Virus record (IMG/VR): IMGVR_UViG_3300030419_004857
Location: 1 to 64,000 of that record
Reading direction: 5' to 3' (one strand)
From: a virus
DNA length: 64,000 nt
Below the pieces are notes generated by a model that ran no database searches, was not told the origin of the DNA, and saw only the letters and a list, made by a program, of their open reading frames with translations. The stretch's first letter is position 1. Each line of letters starts with the position of its first letter. The translations under genes were made by a program, and so were the position numbers. Below, piece by piece: positions 11,740 through 20,683 of this stretch.

Positions 11740-12319
11740 CCTTTCGTTTTTGGACCTCTTGTTCAATACGCTGCTGTGCTTTGCGGCACTCTTTGCGCTG
11801 TCGTTTGTCTTGATAAACCCCAGTAAGAAGAAGAACAACGTGCGGATGAAGGCCGAGTTCATGATCACCACTACGTGGCCGAGAGATCTAGATGACGACG
11901 TTGATATGTACGTGGAAGACCCGCAGGGAAACTTGGTGGCTTTCATGCGTAGAGAAGAAGGCTTGATGCATCTGGATCGTGATGACTTGGGGCACAGAAA
12001 TGATAGTATAAATACCGAATGGGGTGTTATAGAGTTTAAGGATAATAGAGAAATAGTTACTATCAGGGGGACCGTGCCGGGCGAATATGTTGTTAATGTT
12101 CATATGTATATGAAGCGGAGCGCTGTGGTAGAGGTTCCGGTTACAATACAGTTAGACAAGATAAATCCTTATTCGACCGTCACGATTAAAGAAGTGATTT
12201 TAAGAATCAGTGGGGATGAGGGAACTGCTTTTAGATTCACTTTGAATAAAGACGGAGATGTAATTGATATTAATCAACTAAAGAAAAGCTTGATATCTCA
12301 GGGAGAAGCGCCACTATGA
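11717..12319 (+). CDS. ExbD/TolR-like partner with a DUF2135-like outer domain, 200 aa
   Basis: A short basic N-terminus is followed by one membrane helix (9-33) with aspartate D13 in FLDLLFNTLL, the place and context of the essential Asp in ExbD, TolR and MotB. The periplasmic part holds a beta domain (DDDVDMYVEDPQGNLV, later GLMHLDRDDLGHRND and GEYVVNVHMY). I relate this to DUF2135-type domains found in some surface proteins. It probably forms the stator axis with the ExbB-like protein. No peptidoglycan-binding OmpA domain is seen. Confidence 0.65.
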   Translation: MKRNYHTNLSFLDLLFNTLLCFAALFALSFVLINPSKKKNNVRMKAEFMITTTWPRDLDDDVDMYVEDPQGNLVAFMRREEGLMHLDRDDLGHRNDSINTEWGVIEFKDNREIVTIRGTVPGEYVVNVHMYMKRSAVVEVPVTIQLDKINPYSTVTIKEVILRISGDEGTAFRFTLNKDGDVIDINQLKKSLISQGEAPL

Positions 12320-12921
12320 GCATTCCGTTAGCATTTTTTATTCTCAGTGCGCTGCTGTTATGGCTCATCATTGGAGTTAAAGGGCGCTGGGGCGTGAAAG
12401 CCTTTGTGATTTCATTGGTTCTATATTCGTGCCTGTCAATTGACTTTTCTTTAGAGAATTTAATGGGGTGGCCATCGGATCAGTCTTTGCCGAAAGAGTT
12501 TCATGTTCACTGGGTTAAGATAAAAGAGCCGAACAAAAAAACATCTGAAAAGGGTTATATATACGTCTGGGCTACCGATCTAAATCGTTCTATCTCTAAA
12601 CAAGGATGGCAGGGATGGAAAGGGTATTTTATTTCTTTCCAGAGTTATGACCCAACAGAGCCAAGAGCCTATAGATTAGATTACTCTAAAGACAGACATG
12701 AACAAGCGCAGAAGGCTTTAGATATGATCCAATCTGGAGAAAAGGTTGGCGGAAAAAATAACGGCAAGGGAGGTGGGGGTAAAGGTAAAGGCAAAGGAGG
12801 CAAGGGTAAAGGAAAAGGAAACGGCAAGGGGTCAAATGGTGGAGGAAGTCTTAGTAGAAGCGACGATATCATTTTTCACGAATTGCCGCCATCTAAGCTT
12901 CCAGAAAAGGTTACAAGATGA
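12316..12921 (+). CDS. third membrane protein of the ExbB/ExbD-like cassette, 201 aa
   Basis: Two N-terminal hydrophobic segments (about 3-21 and 29-46), a soluble domain with WHV/WATDLNRS-type text in residues 60-130, then a low-complexity Gly/Lys tail (about residues 143-172) built from GKG and GGKG repeats, and a short C-terminus. Start and stop overlap both neighbours by 4 bp, so it is translated with the cassette. The Gly/Lys tail could bind polyanions such as cell wall polymers. No family recognised. Confidence 0.6.
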   Translation: MSIPLAFFILSALLLWLIIGVKGRWGVKAFVISLVLYSCLSIDFSLENLMGWPSDQSLPKEFHVHWVKIKEPNKKTSEKGYIYVWATDLNRSISKQGWQGWKGYFISFQSYDPTEPRAYRLDYSKDRHEQAQKALDMIQSGEKVGGKNNGKGGGGKGKGKGGKGKGKGNGKGSNGGGSLSRSDDIIFHELPPSKLPEKVTR

Positions 12922-14012
12922 CAAAAACCGCTGTAATATTTGGCGTGTCTGGCCAAGATGGAAGTTACCTTTCCGAGCTTCTCCTTGAGAAGGATTACAA
13001 AGTTGTAGGCGTCATACGTAGGTCAAGTTCTCCCATCACTAGTAGAATTGATCATTTAACATCTGATAGCAACATGACCGTTGTAGAAGGCGATGTTACA
13101 GATTTAAGTAGTATCTACTCTATAATAGAAAATCATGAACCCGATGAGATTTATAATTTAGCGGCACAGTCTCATGTTGGTACATCTTTTAGCCAGCCTC
13201 TCTTGACTTGGGATGTTACAGCGATGGGGTGTTTAAATCTTTTGGAAGCTATTGTGCGTGTAAATCCGGGCATTAGATTTTATCAAGCAAGCTCCAGTGA
13301 GATGTTTGGGGACTCCTTTAGTGAGCACTACACTAAGGGAAAATTTCAAAACGAAGACACACCCTTTAATCCCCAATCCCCATACGCTATTGCTAAACTA
13401 GCAGCCCATAATGCAACAGAACTATACAGAAAGATTCACGGTCTACACGCTAGCTCCGGTATTTTGTTTAACCACGAAAGCGAGAGGCGTGGAGAAAAAT
13501 TTGTTACCAGAAAAATAAGTCGATATGTTGCAGATCTTTATAAGTTTTTATCTGATCATAATCACGATATATTAACTGGGGAAATTATTGATTATAGCAG
13601 CACCCATATCGCATTAGATGTTAGTAAGTTTATCGACACAAAGGCTAGCTGTTCTATTTTCCCCAAATTGGGATTAGGAAACTTGAGCGCTTGTAGAGAT
13701 TGGGGTTACGCTAAAGATTATGTTGAAGCCATGTGGTTAATGCTTCAAGAAGATAATCCAGAGACCTACGTTATATCTACTGGAAAAACATACTCCGTTA
13801 AAGATTTTCTTTCTGCTGCTTTTCAGGCCGTTGGTATCGTTGATTATCAAGTATACGTTACTGCTGATTTAAGTCAGTTTCGCCCGTCTGAAGTCCCGTA
13901 TCTAAAAGGAGACTCCTCTAAAGCCAAGGATCGTTTGGGATGGGAACCGAGAACTTCGTTTCAGGAGTTAGTTAATATCATGGTTCAATCCGATTTAGAG
14001 AGAAAACAATGA
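12918..14012 (+). CDS. gmd: GDP-mannose 4,6-dehydratase
   Basis: An extended short-chain dehydrogenase: Rossmann motif GVSGQDGSYLSELLLEK (9-25), NLAAQSHVGTSF near 81, the SSSEMFG block with the active-site Ser/Glu, and the YAIAK catalytic pair. GILFNHESERRGEKFVTRKI is diagnostic of GMD. The enzyme converts GDP-mannose to GDP-4-keto-6-deoxymannose, precursor of GDP-fucose, rhamnose or perosamine. At 364 aa it is full length. Phages carrying it usually use it for glycan or DNA-sugar modification; no following reductase or transferase is obvious. Confidence 0.9.
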   Translation: MTKTAVIFGVSGQDGSYLSELLLEKDYKVVGVIRRSSSPITSRIDHLTSDSNMTVVEGDVTDLSSIYSIIENHEPDEIYNLAAQSHVGTSFSQPLLTWDVTAMGCLNLLEAIVRVNPGIRFYQASSSEMFGDSFSEHYTKGKFQNEDTPFNPQSPYAIAKLAAHNATELYRKIHGLHASSGILFNHESERRGEKFVTRKISRYVADLYKFLSDHNHDILTGEIIDYSSTHIALDVSKFIDTKASCSIFPKLGLGNLSACRDWGYAKDYVEAMWLMLQEDNPETYVISTGKTYSVKDFLSAAFQAVGIVDYQVYVTADLSQFRPSEVPYLKGDSSKAKDRLGWEPRTSFQELVNIMVQSDLERKQ

Positions 14013-14926
14013 AAGACGTACAAATCTTAACTAACGACCAAGTTTTACAACTACTTTCAGTAGAAGAATGCATTCCTGTTATCGAGAATCTGTTTTGCTG
14101 CTTGGAAAATTGTCAGATGCCACCAAAAATGTATCTTGACATTCCTAATGGGGATTTTCGAGCAATGCCAGCTATAGTAAATAATACTGCTGGAATAAAA
14201 TGGTGTGGAGTTCATTTAGACGAAACAGGTTTAAAACGAAGATGTAATATTTTTGCTAAAGTCATTATTAACGATGTTAACACTGGGGAAATGTTACTAA
14301 TGATGGACGCGGAGAAATTAACCGCAATTAGAACCGCTGCGGTTACTGGCGTGGCAACAAAATGTATATCGAGACCAGACGCCTCCGTGGCGGCTTTTGT
14401 GGGATGTGGAAATCAAACGTTGTATCAGATACAGGCGGTTCTTGCCGTAAGAGATATTAAAGAGGTTAGATTGTTTGATCTTAGTGTTAATACTGCGGAA
14501 AAATTAATGCACAGTTTAGATGTTGACTGTCCTGTAAATATTTATGATTCGTTGGAATTGTGTTTGAAGGAGGCTGATATTGTAACTACATTAACTCCTT
14601 CTAGACACGGTTTTGTAGAATACGCCTCATTAAAGAACCCTGTGCATATTAATGCGGTTGGAGCAGATGCTGAAGGCAAAAGAGAGCTATGTCCATCGGT
14701 TTTGGAAAATGTAGACTTTGTTGTTTACGATGACTGGGAGCAATGTTCGCATTCAGGAGAGATTCAATATGTACCTATAGAGCAAAGAAAGCAGAGATGG
14801 TCGTCTTTAGGAGATGTTATGTCTGGCTTGGTTCATGTAGAAGGAGATCAGACTCTATTTGATGCTACTGGTTTAGCGATAGAGGATGTGGCTACAGCTA
14901 GATATCTTTATGAAAAGATTAAGTAA
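14009..14926 (+). CDS. ornithine cyclodeaminase / mu-crystallin family enzyme
   Basis: 305 aa with the family blocks: MDAEKLTAIRTAAVTGVATK (substrate-binding region), nucleotide-binding AAFVGCGNQTLYQIQAV, INAVGADAEGKRELCPSVL and DATGLAIEDVATA. Members are NAD(P)-dependent enzymes acting on cyclic imines or amino acids, such as ornithine cyclodeaminase, alanine dehydrogenase or siderophore-pathway enzymes. The exact substrate cannot be told. It overlaps gmd by 4 bp, so it probably works in the same small-molecule or sugar pathway. Confidence 0.8.
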   Translation: MKDVQILTNDQVLQLLSVEECIPVIENLFCCLENCQMPPKMYLDIPNGDFRAMPAIVNNTAGIKWCGVHLDETGLKRRCNIFAKVIINDVNTGEMLLMMDAEKLTAIRTAAVTGVATKCISRPDASVAAFVGCGNQTLYQIQAVLAVRDIKEVRLFDLSVNTAEKLMHSLDVDCPVNIYDSLELCLKEADIVTTLTPSRHGFVEYASLKNPVHINAVGADAEGKRELCPSVLENVDFVVYDDWEQCSHSGEIQYVPIEQRKQRWSSLGDVMSGLVHVEGDQTLFDATGLAIEDVATARYLYEKIK

Positions 14927-14946
14927 TACTGAAATTGGAGAGAACA

Positions 14947-15387
14947 ATGGGAAGCAGGAATGTAATTGTGTATTTTATTATGGGAGTCTTGGCTGTTGTA
15001 CTTGGATATGATATGTACTTACAGCGACAGACACAAATATTAACCTCTCAGTACTATAGGAATATTATAGAGCAGGAAGAAAAAGATAGACAATTTATTG
15101 TGGAACATGTGGAGGACATATATAAATTGTCCGCGTTGGATTCTATAAGAGGGTACGTAACCATGGACACATTAATTCGGGTGTTTCATTATGCAAAGCC
15201 TCACAAGTCTCCCGCATGGGCTTGCCCAGAGTGTGCAGACATAAGAAAGAAGGGTTTGCCTAATAAGCAACTACCGGGTAAAAGACCAAAGCTACCACCA
15301 CAAACAGGTCCAGCGAGAACTGCCAATGTTACAATACCTAGTGATCGTAGACATGACAAAAGCCTTAAAACAGTTGAAGGCGGCTAG
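14947..15387 (+). CDS. membrane-anchored hypothetical protein, about 146 aa
   Basis: The ATG at 14947 with GGAG 6 nt upstream is preferred over an in-frame TTG at 14935. It starts MGSRNVIVYFIMGVLAVVLG, a membrane anchor, followed by a charged region, a CPEC pair (WACPECADIRKKG) that may bind zinc, and a proline-rich basic tail. No family recognised. It overlaps the next gene. Confidence 0.6.
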   Translation: MGSRNVIVYFIMGVLAVVLGYDMYLQRQTQILTSQYYRNIIEQEEKDRQFIVEHVEDIYKLSALDSIRGYVTMDTLIRVFHYAKPHKSPAWACPECADIRKKGLPNKQLPGKRPKLPPQTGPARTANVTIPSDRRHDKSLKTVEGG

Positions 15388-15586
15388 CATAAAAGTGCAT
15401 AATAGGTCAGAAGTTAAAATGCACGTCAAGGCTAAAGACCCTGACGATGCTTGCGCTGTTGCCATTGATAAGATCTATAAAGATATTTTAAAAACTAGAA
15501 ACTCGGCTCGTGTTAGAGACACGGCAGAAAAAGTAAAACATCTGATTTCTATAAAAAAGATCAGGAAGGCCAGTTCTAATAAATAG
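15326..15586 (+). CDS. small basic hypothetical protein, up to 86 aa
   Basis: Contains MTKALKQLKAASIKVHNRSE and a helical Lys-rich tail (KVKHLISIKKIRKASS). The first ATG at 15326 overlaps the previous gene by 62 bp; an ATG at 15353 is an alternative, and neither has a strong ribosome site. The sequence KAKDPDDACAVAIDKIYKDIL looks like a genuine protein. Function unknown. Confidence 0.55.
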   Translation: MLQYLVIVDMTKALKQLKAASIKVHNRSEVKMHVKAKDPDDACAVAIDKIYKDILKTRNSARVRDTAEKVKHLISIKKIRKASSNK

Positions 15587-15606
15587 GTCATACAGGACAT
15601 GTTTCA

Positions 15607-15891
15607 ATGACTAGAAGAAACTATGACGATCCTATATATACGGATTGGAGAAATAAGGTTTATGATAGAGACAATCACAGATGTCAGATGCCGGATTGCA
15701 CTAGTAGGAGATCTAAGGCTCGTCTAAATGCTCATCATATAAAAAAGTGGGCAGATTGCCACTGGTTAAGATACGAAGTAAGAAATGGAATAACTTTGTG
15801 CTGGACATGTCATAAGAGAGTGACAGGTTCAGAAGAGTTATACGAAGGTCTTTTTATGCATATAGTCAGCAATAATGAACAGTCCAAATAA
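15607..15891 (+). CDS. HNH endonuclease, 94 aa
   Basis: Contains the HNH core CQMPDC..., LNAHHIKKWADCHWLRYEVRNG and TLCWTCHKRV, with two zinc-binding cysteine pairs around the His-His and Asn. Small HNH proteins encoded beside terminase are common in siphoviruses and in several phages stimulate terminase nicking during packaging. Its place just upstream of the large terminase fits that role. It overlaps the ERCC4-type gene by 17 bp. Confidence 0.85.
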   Translation: MTRRNYDDPIYTDWRNKVYDRDNHRCQMPDCTSRRSKARLNAHHIKKWADCHWLRYEVRNGITLCWTCHKRVTGSEELYEGLFMHIVSNNEQSK

Positions 15892-16366
15892 GTATACTAT
15901 CATTAAAGATACGAGAGAGAAGGACGGATGGAATTTTGAGCCATTCCAGAAGTGTGAAGCCGTAATAAACGAAGGTTTAAAAACGGGTGATTACACTCTG
16001 GAGGGGCTGGAGGAGATCTTATGCATAGAGAGAAAGGCGTCTGCTAAAGAGATAGCAATTAATCTGGGCAAAGATAGAAAGCGGTTTGAGGCAGAACTGG
16101 AGAGGATGAGGGGCTTCAGATGGGCTTACATAGTTTGCGAATTCTCTATCGCTAATTTAATGGAGTATCCTGCTGGATCAGGAATTCCCAAGAAGCAATG
16201 GAAGTTTATACGTATGAATGGAAAGTTTATGTTGCGACGACTTCGTGAAATCACAGAACAATACGAAGTACCTGTTTTGTTTTGTGACAGCAGAATAAGC
16301 GCTCAAGAAAAAGCCATGCAAATTTTTGACGAGGTAACGGAGACTTTGTTAAATGAAGAACATTGA
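15875..16366 (+). CDS. ERCC4-type nuclease, 163 aa
   Basis: Shows the ERCC4/XPF nuclease signature in order: DTRE (12-15), TGDYTLE (37-43, Asp39) and CIERKAS with E52-R53-K54. These residues bind metal and cleave branched DNA in XPF, Mus81 and archaeal Hef. Phage versions are thought to act in recombination or in debranching before packaging. It overlaps the start of terminase by 14 bp, indicating coupled expression with packaging. Confidence 0.85.
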   Translation: MNSPNKYTIIKDTREKDGWNFEPFQKCEAVINEGLKTGDYTLEGLEEILCIERKASAKEIAINLGKDRKRFEAELERMRGFRWAYIVCEFSIANLMEYPAGSGIPKKQWKFIRMNGKFMLRRLREITEQYEVPVLFCDSRISAQEKAMQIFDEVTETLLNEEH

Positions 16367-18320
16367 CTCTATAATCGACGATGCTTGGCTGAATCTTAAT
16401 ATAGATGAATCTTCTATCATCAATCCATTCAGCGTTCCCGTTGATCGAGACTTTCATGTCAAACTAACATGGCTCTTAACTCAGCCTGAATATTTTTCTT
16501 TTGTTTGTAAAGAAATATTCAATGTTGAAATTTTGCCCGTGCAAGGCTTGATGCTTCAAGAAATGTGGAATCGGAAATTTCCCATGCTTATTGCCTCTCG
16601 TGGATTTGGAAAGTCTTTTATCTTATCTCTATACTCTCTAATGCGCGCCCTTCTATTTCAAGGGCGAAAGATTATCATCGTCGGTGCGGCTTTCAGACAA
16701 TCTAAGGTTCTGTTTGAGTATATGGAATTCATTTGGCGAAACGCGCCTATCCTAAGAGATATTGTAGGAGCAAATGGAGGCCCACGTAAAGATGTAGACA
16801 TGTGCAGAATGACAATTGGGGACAGCACAATTACATGTCTACCCTTGGGTGATGGATCTAAGATCAGAGGCCAGCGAGCCAATGACATTATTGCAGATGA
16901 ATTTGCCTCAATCCCTAGAGAGATTTTCGAAAACGTCGTGGCGGGTTTTGCTGCGGTTTCTTCGTCGCCAATAGAAAACGTGAAGAGGCTAGCTGCAAAA
17001 AAGAAAGCAGAAGAGCTTGGTCATGAAATAGGTGTAGATTATGACGAAGACAGTAGTACAGGAAACCAAATCGTATTGTCTGGAACCGCTTTTTATGACT
17101 TTAATCATTTTGCTGAATATTGGAAAAAATGGAAGTCTATTATAAAGAGCAAGGGTGACCCCAAAAAGCTGCAATCAATTTTTGGAGACGAAGATATTCC
17201 CAGCGGTTTTGACTGGAAACAGTATAGTATTATCAGAATACCGTTTGAACTTTTGCCCACCGGCTTTATGGATGACGCACAGGTGGCTAGGTCTAGAGCC
17301 ACGGTCCATTCAGGTATTTATGAGATGGAATTTGGCGCGTGTTTCTCCACCGACAGTCATGGTTTCTTTAAGAGGAGCCTGCTTGAAAGCTGTGTGGCGT
17401 CACCTGAAAATTCTATTTCTTTACCCAGTGGAGATATTGATTTTCATGCCCAGATCAAGGGTGACCCCAATATACGATATGTCTATGGTATAGATCCAGC
17501 GTCCGAAGTAGACAATTTCAGTATCGTAATATTAGCTCTACATTCAGACCACACTAGAATTGTATACTCTTGGACGACCACTAGATCAGAGCATAAAGAA
17601 AAATTAAAGGCTGGCCTCATAAAAGAGACAGACTTTTATTCTTATTGCGCTAGAAAGATTAGAGATCTGATGAAGATTTTTCCATGTGAAGAAATTGCCA
17701 TGGATGCTCAAGGAGGTGGAATTGCAGTCATGGAAGCTCTTCATGACAAGGATAAAATGCAAGAAGGTGAAATTGCTTTGTGGCCAACAATTGATGATAA
17801 CAAGGAAAAAGATACAGATGGAAACCCCGGCCTTCATATATTAGAAATGATCCAGTTTGCTAAGTCTGATTGGGTCACGGAAGCCAACCATGGAATGAGA
17901 AAAGATTTCGAAGACAAGGTGCTTCTGTTTCCTTACTTTGATTCCGCTACCATAGGCTTGGCCATATCGGATGATAAAATTAAAGATAGAAAATACGATA
18001 CGCTAGAAGACTGCGTTATGGAAATTGAGGAATTAAAAAATGAACTATCTATGATTATCATGACCCAAACTCCGTCTGGAAGGGACAAATGGGACACGCC
18101 AGAAGTTAAACTTCCCGGCGGTAGAAAAGATAGACTGCGTAAGGATAGATATAGCGCTTTATTAATGGCGAATATGTCGGCTAGAACTAAGCAGAGAACG
18201 CCACCCACCCCCACTTACGATACTGTTGGGGGGTTCGCTGGAAGGGTCGGTAGAGAGGGTGGGCCAGATTTTAATGGTCCGTCGTGGTTTACAGAAGGAA
18301 TAAAAGGCGTATACGAGTAA
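16353..18320 (+). CDS. terL: terminase large subunit
   Basis: 655 aa. N-terminal ATPase: Walker A-type ASRGFGKS (81-88), Walker B IIADE (179-183) and a coupling region around LSGTAF. The C-terminal RNase H-like nuclease has YGIDPASEVDNFSIVIL and AMDAQGGGIAVMEAL, carrying metal-binding Asp residues. The enzyme packages and cuts the concatemeric genome at the portal. The length is at the upper end of the family. It is followed by a late promoter and portal. Confidence 0.95.
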   Translation: MKNIDSIIDDAWLNLNIDESSIINPFSVPVDRDFHVKLTWLLTQPEYFSFVCKEIFNVEILPVQGLMLQEMWNRKFPMLIASRGFGKSFILSLYSLMRALLFQGRKIIIVGAAFRQSKVLFEYMEFIWRNAPILRDIVGANGGPRKDVDMCRMTIGDSTITCLPLGDGSKIRGQRANDIIADEFASIPREIFENVVAGFAAVSSSPIENVKRLAAKKKAEELGHEIGVDYDEDSSTGNQIVLSGTAFYDFNHFAEYWKKWKSIIKSKGDPKKLQSIFGDEDIPSGFDWKQYSIIRIPFELLPTGFMDDAQVARSRATVHSGIYEMEFGACFSTDSHGFFKRSLLESCVASPENSISLPSGDIDFHAQIKGDPNIRYVYGIDPASEVDNFSIVILALHSDHTRIVYSWTTTRSEHKEKLKAGLIKETDFYSYCARKIRDLMKIFPCEEIAMDAQGGGIAVMEALHDKDKMQEGEIALWPTIDDNKEKDTDGNPGLHILEMIQFAKSDWVTEANHGMRKDFEDKVLLFPYFDSATIGLAISDDKIKDRKYDTLEDCVMEIEELKNELSMIIMTQTPSGRDKWDTPEVKLPGGRKDRLRKDRYSALLMANMSARTKQRTPPTPTYDTVGGFAGRVGREGGPDFNGPSWFTEGIKGVYE

Positions 18321-18333
18321 TTTGGTGTATAAT
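18321..18333 (+). promoter_or_regulatory. GTGTATAAT late-type promoter before portal
   Basis: TTTGGTGTATAAT directly after the terminase stop, about 50 bp before the portal start. No good -35 hexamer. Identical to the copy at 38981-38993. Confidence 0.65.
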
Positions 18334-18383
18334 TGAATGGCATTGTTTTTCAATCAATACAAATACAATCAAATTAAGGTGAA

Positions 18384-20633
18384 ATGATGGACGACCCCAT
18401 TAAAGACATGCAGCACTCGCAGGCTCTGGTGACTTGGACAGATGACCAAACAAAAACTCAAGCACTAGAGACTCTTGCTGAAACTTTGGATCACTATGAT
18501 GGCGTGCAAAAATCAGTCGGGTATCGTCGATCTTTTTTAGATATAGAGCCAAATAGATCTGTTAGAACTTCTTATAGCAGAGAAGACTACAATAGGTTTC
18601 GTTCTGGAGAATCAGTTCCGGCTAAGCAGAAAGAGGCTATTGGTCTATGCATGTCTGCTTATGATAAAGTTGGTATAATCAGAAACGTTATTGATCTCAT
18701 GGGGGATTTTGGTAGTCAGGGCATTGGGCTTGTTCATCCTAACAAGAGGATAGAAAAATTCTACCGAAAATGGTTTAAAAAAATTCATGGAAAAGAAAGA
18801 TCAGAAAGGTTTCTTAACACTCTGTATAGATGTGGAAATGTTATTGTAAAAAGAAGAAATGCCAAAATTAACAAAAAGCTAGAAACAGAGCTTAGATCTT
18901 CTGGAGCAGACATTATACCAGAATCTGTACCCTTTGTGAAGAGAGAGGTTCCTTGGAAGTACGATTTTCTGAACCCCCTTTCTGTTGAAGTGGTTGGTCA
19001 AGAACTAGCGATGTTTGTAGGCAAGCCTCAGTACGCTTTAAAGATTTCCAACCTGATGAAGGGGTATCTATCTGGTGGCTTAACTGGTCAGTCAAGATAC
19101 AGAGGACTCGTTAACCAGCTACCATCCGACCTCTTAGAGGCTGTTAAAAACGGCCAGACAGTCATCCCCTTGGACCCAGATAAGATTTCTGTGTTTCACT
19201 ACAAAAAGGACGACTGGTTGGTTTGGGCTAGCCCTCTTATTTTTGCGATCCTTGATGATATAATCATGTTAGAGAAAATGAAGCTCGCAGATATCTCTGC
19301 GCTTGACGGGGCCATCTCTAATATACGCTTGTGGAGCATAGGTGATTTAGATAATAAAATTCTCCCCACTAAAGCTGCTATCAATAAGCTTAGAAATATC
19401 CTAGCCAGCAATGTGGGCGGGGGAACGATGGATCTGGTTTGGGGACCAGAACTTAAGTTTACTGAATCTAATAGTCAAGTATATAGATTTTTAGGTTCTG
19501 AAAAATACCAACCGGTTCTTACCAACATTTATGCCGGTCTGGGGATTCCTCCCACTCTCACAGGAATGGCCAACACTGGCGGGGGCTTTACAAATAATTT
19601 CATCTCTCTAAAGACTCTAGTCGAAAGACTTGAATACGGCAGAGAGGTCTTGGCTGATTTCTGGAATCAGGAGATTGAAATTGTTCAAAAGGCTATGGGC
19701 TTTAGATTTCCTGCTAAAGTTCATTTTGATCAGATGACCCTATCTGATGAAGCGTCAGAAAAGAACTTATTGATTCAATTGGCTGATAGAGATATTATCA
19801 GTTATGAGACTCTACAAGAAAGGTTTGGAGAAATTCCTGAAATCGAAAAGATCAGAATTAAGAGAGAGTCAAGGGAACGAAAATCCGAATCTATTCCTCA
19901 AAAGTCTGGACCTTATCACAACCCGCAACATCGCAACGATTTAGAAAAAATCGCTTTGCAAAAAGACATGATTGCTCCAGAAGATGTGGGACTTGTGCCT
20001 TGTGATGATACCGGAGATCATCCACTCACCAATCCTGACGATAGACGTAGTGATGAGCAGATTGAGGAAAAGAAAGACGAGCTTAAGGATAAGCAAGAAG
20101 ATAGAGATCAGAAAAAGTTTGATAGACAGCAGGAGAAGAAAGAAAAAGATCCGAATCTTCAACAGCAAGAACAATTCGAACCAAAAGGTCGGCCTGAAGA
20201 CGGTAGACCTAAGAATTCCAAAGACAAGCAAAAGCGCAAGCAAAAAACGGTAGAGCCTCGCGTTTCTGCTGACTCAGAGCGTATCAATCTTATGCTATGG
20301 GCCACTCAGGCTCAAAGCAAGATTGCAGAAATTGTTCATCCTCCACTTCTAGCTCACTACGGCAAGAAAAATCTGCGCGGGTTGACAAAAACACAAATGG
20401 AAGAATTAGAGTACGTTAAGCTAAGTCTTCTATGCAACATGCAACCCTATACAACCGTAGACGCCAATATTATAAATGATATTCTCAAACAAAATCTTGA
20501 GGCTGACGCTTCTGTATTAATGGCTCTCAAGCAGTTCAACAGTGATTTTGTTGCTACGAATGATAGATCTCCAACTATCGATGAGGTAAGATATATGCAT
20601 ATCTCAGCTTATGCTCTCTACTGCGAGGGCTAG
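18384..20633 (+). CDS. portal protein, 749 aa
   Basis: The position directly after terminase, size and the conserved region GLGIPPTLTGMANTGGGFTN, followed by SLKTLVERLEYGREVLADFW, fit phage portal proteins, which form the dodecameric DNA gate at one capsid vertex. Residues about 545-640 are a highly charged Lys/Glu/Asp/Gln linker, and a C-terminal domain of about 100 residues follows. The extra C-terminal domain is longer than in the typical 450-550 aa portals. AAGGTG lies upstream of the ATG at 18384. Confidence 0.85.
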   Translation: MMDDPIKDMQHSQALVTWTDDQTKTQALETLAETLDHYDGVQKSVGYRRSFLDIEPNRSVRTSYSREDYNRFRSGESVPAKQKEAIGLCMSAYDKVGIIRNVIDLMGDFGSQGIGLVHPNKRIEKFYRKWFKKIHGKERSERFLNTLYRCGNVIVKRRNAKINKKLETELRSSGADIIPESVPFVKREVPWKYDFLNPLSVEVVGQELAMFVGKPQYALKISNLMKGYLSGGLTGQSRYRGLVNQLPSDLLEAVKNGQTVIPLDPDKISVFHYKKDDWLVWASPLIFAILDDIIMLEKMKLADISALDGAISNIRLWSIGDLDNKILPTKAAINKLRNILASNVGGGTMDLVWGPELKFTESNSQVYRFLGSEKYQPVLTNIYAGLGIPPTLTGMANTGGGFTNNFISLKTLVERLEYGREVLADFWNQEIEIVQKAMGFRFPAKVHFDQMTLSDEASEKNLLIQLADRDIISYETLQERFGEIPEIEKIRIKRESRERKSESIPQKSGPYHNPQHRNDLEKIALQKDMIAPEDVGLVPCDDTGDHPLTNPDDRRSDEQIEEKKDELKDKQEDRDQKKFDRQQEKKEKDPNLQQQEQFEPKGRPEDGRPKNSKDKQKRKQKTVEPRVSADSERINLMLWATQAQSKIAEIVHPPLLAHYGKKNLRGLTKTQMEELEYVKLSLLCNMQPYTTVDANIINDILKQNLEADASVLMALKQFNSDFVATNDRSPTIDEVRYMHISAYALYCEG

Positions 20634-20652
20634 TTTTTGGATTTATTTAGAT

Positions 20653-20666
20653 TTATGGTGTATAGT
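20653..20666 (+). promoter_or_regulatory. GTGTATAGT late-type promoter variant
   Basis: TTATGGTGTATAGT, a one-base variant of the GTGTATAAT motif, just before the protease/scaffold gene. Confidence 0.5.
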
Positions 20667-20683
20667 TTACTGAGGTGAATTAT

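Noticed and set aside
11191-12921. Zorya-type anti-phage defence (ZorAB)
   Set aside because: The two-subunit motor idea fits, but the large ZorA cytoplasmic tail, the ZorB OmpA-like domain and ZorC/D/E genes are missing, so a complete defence system cannot be claimed.
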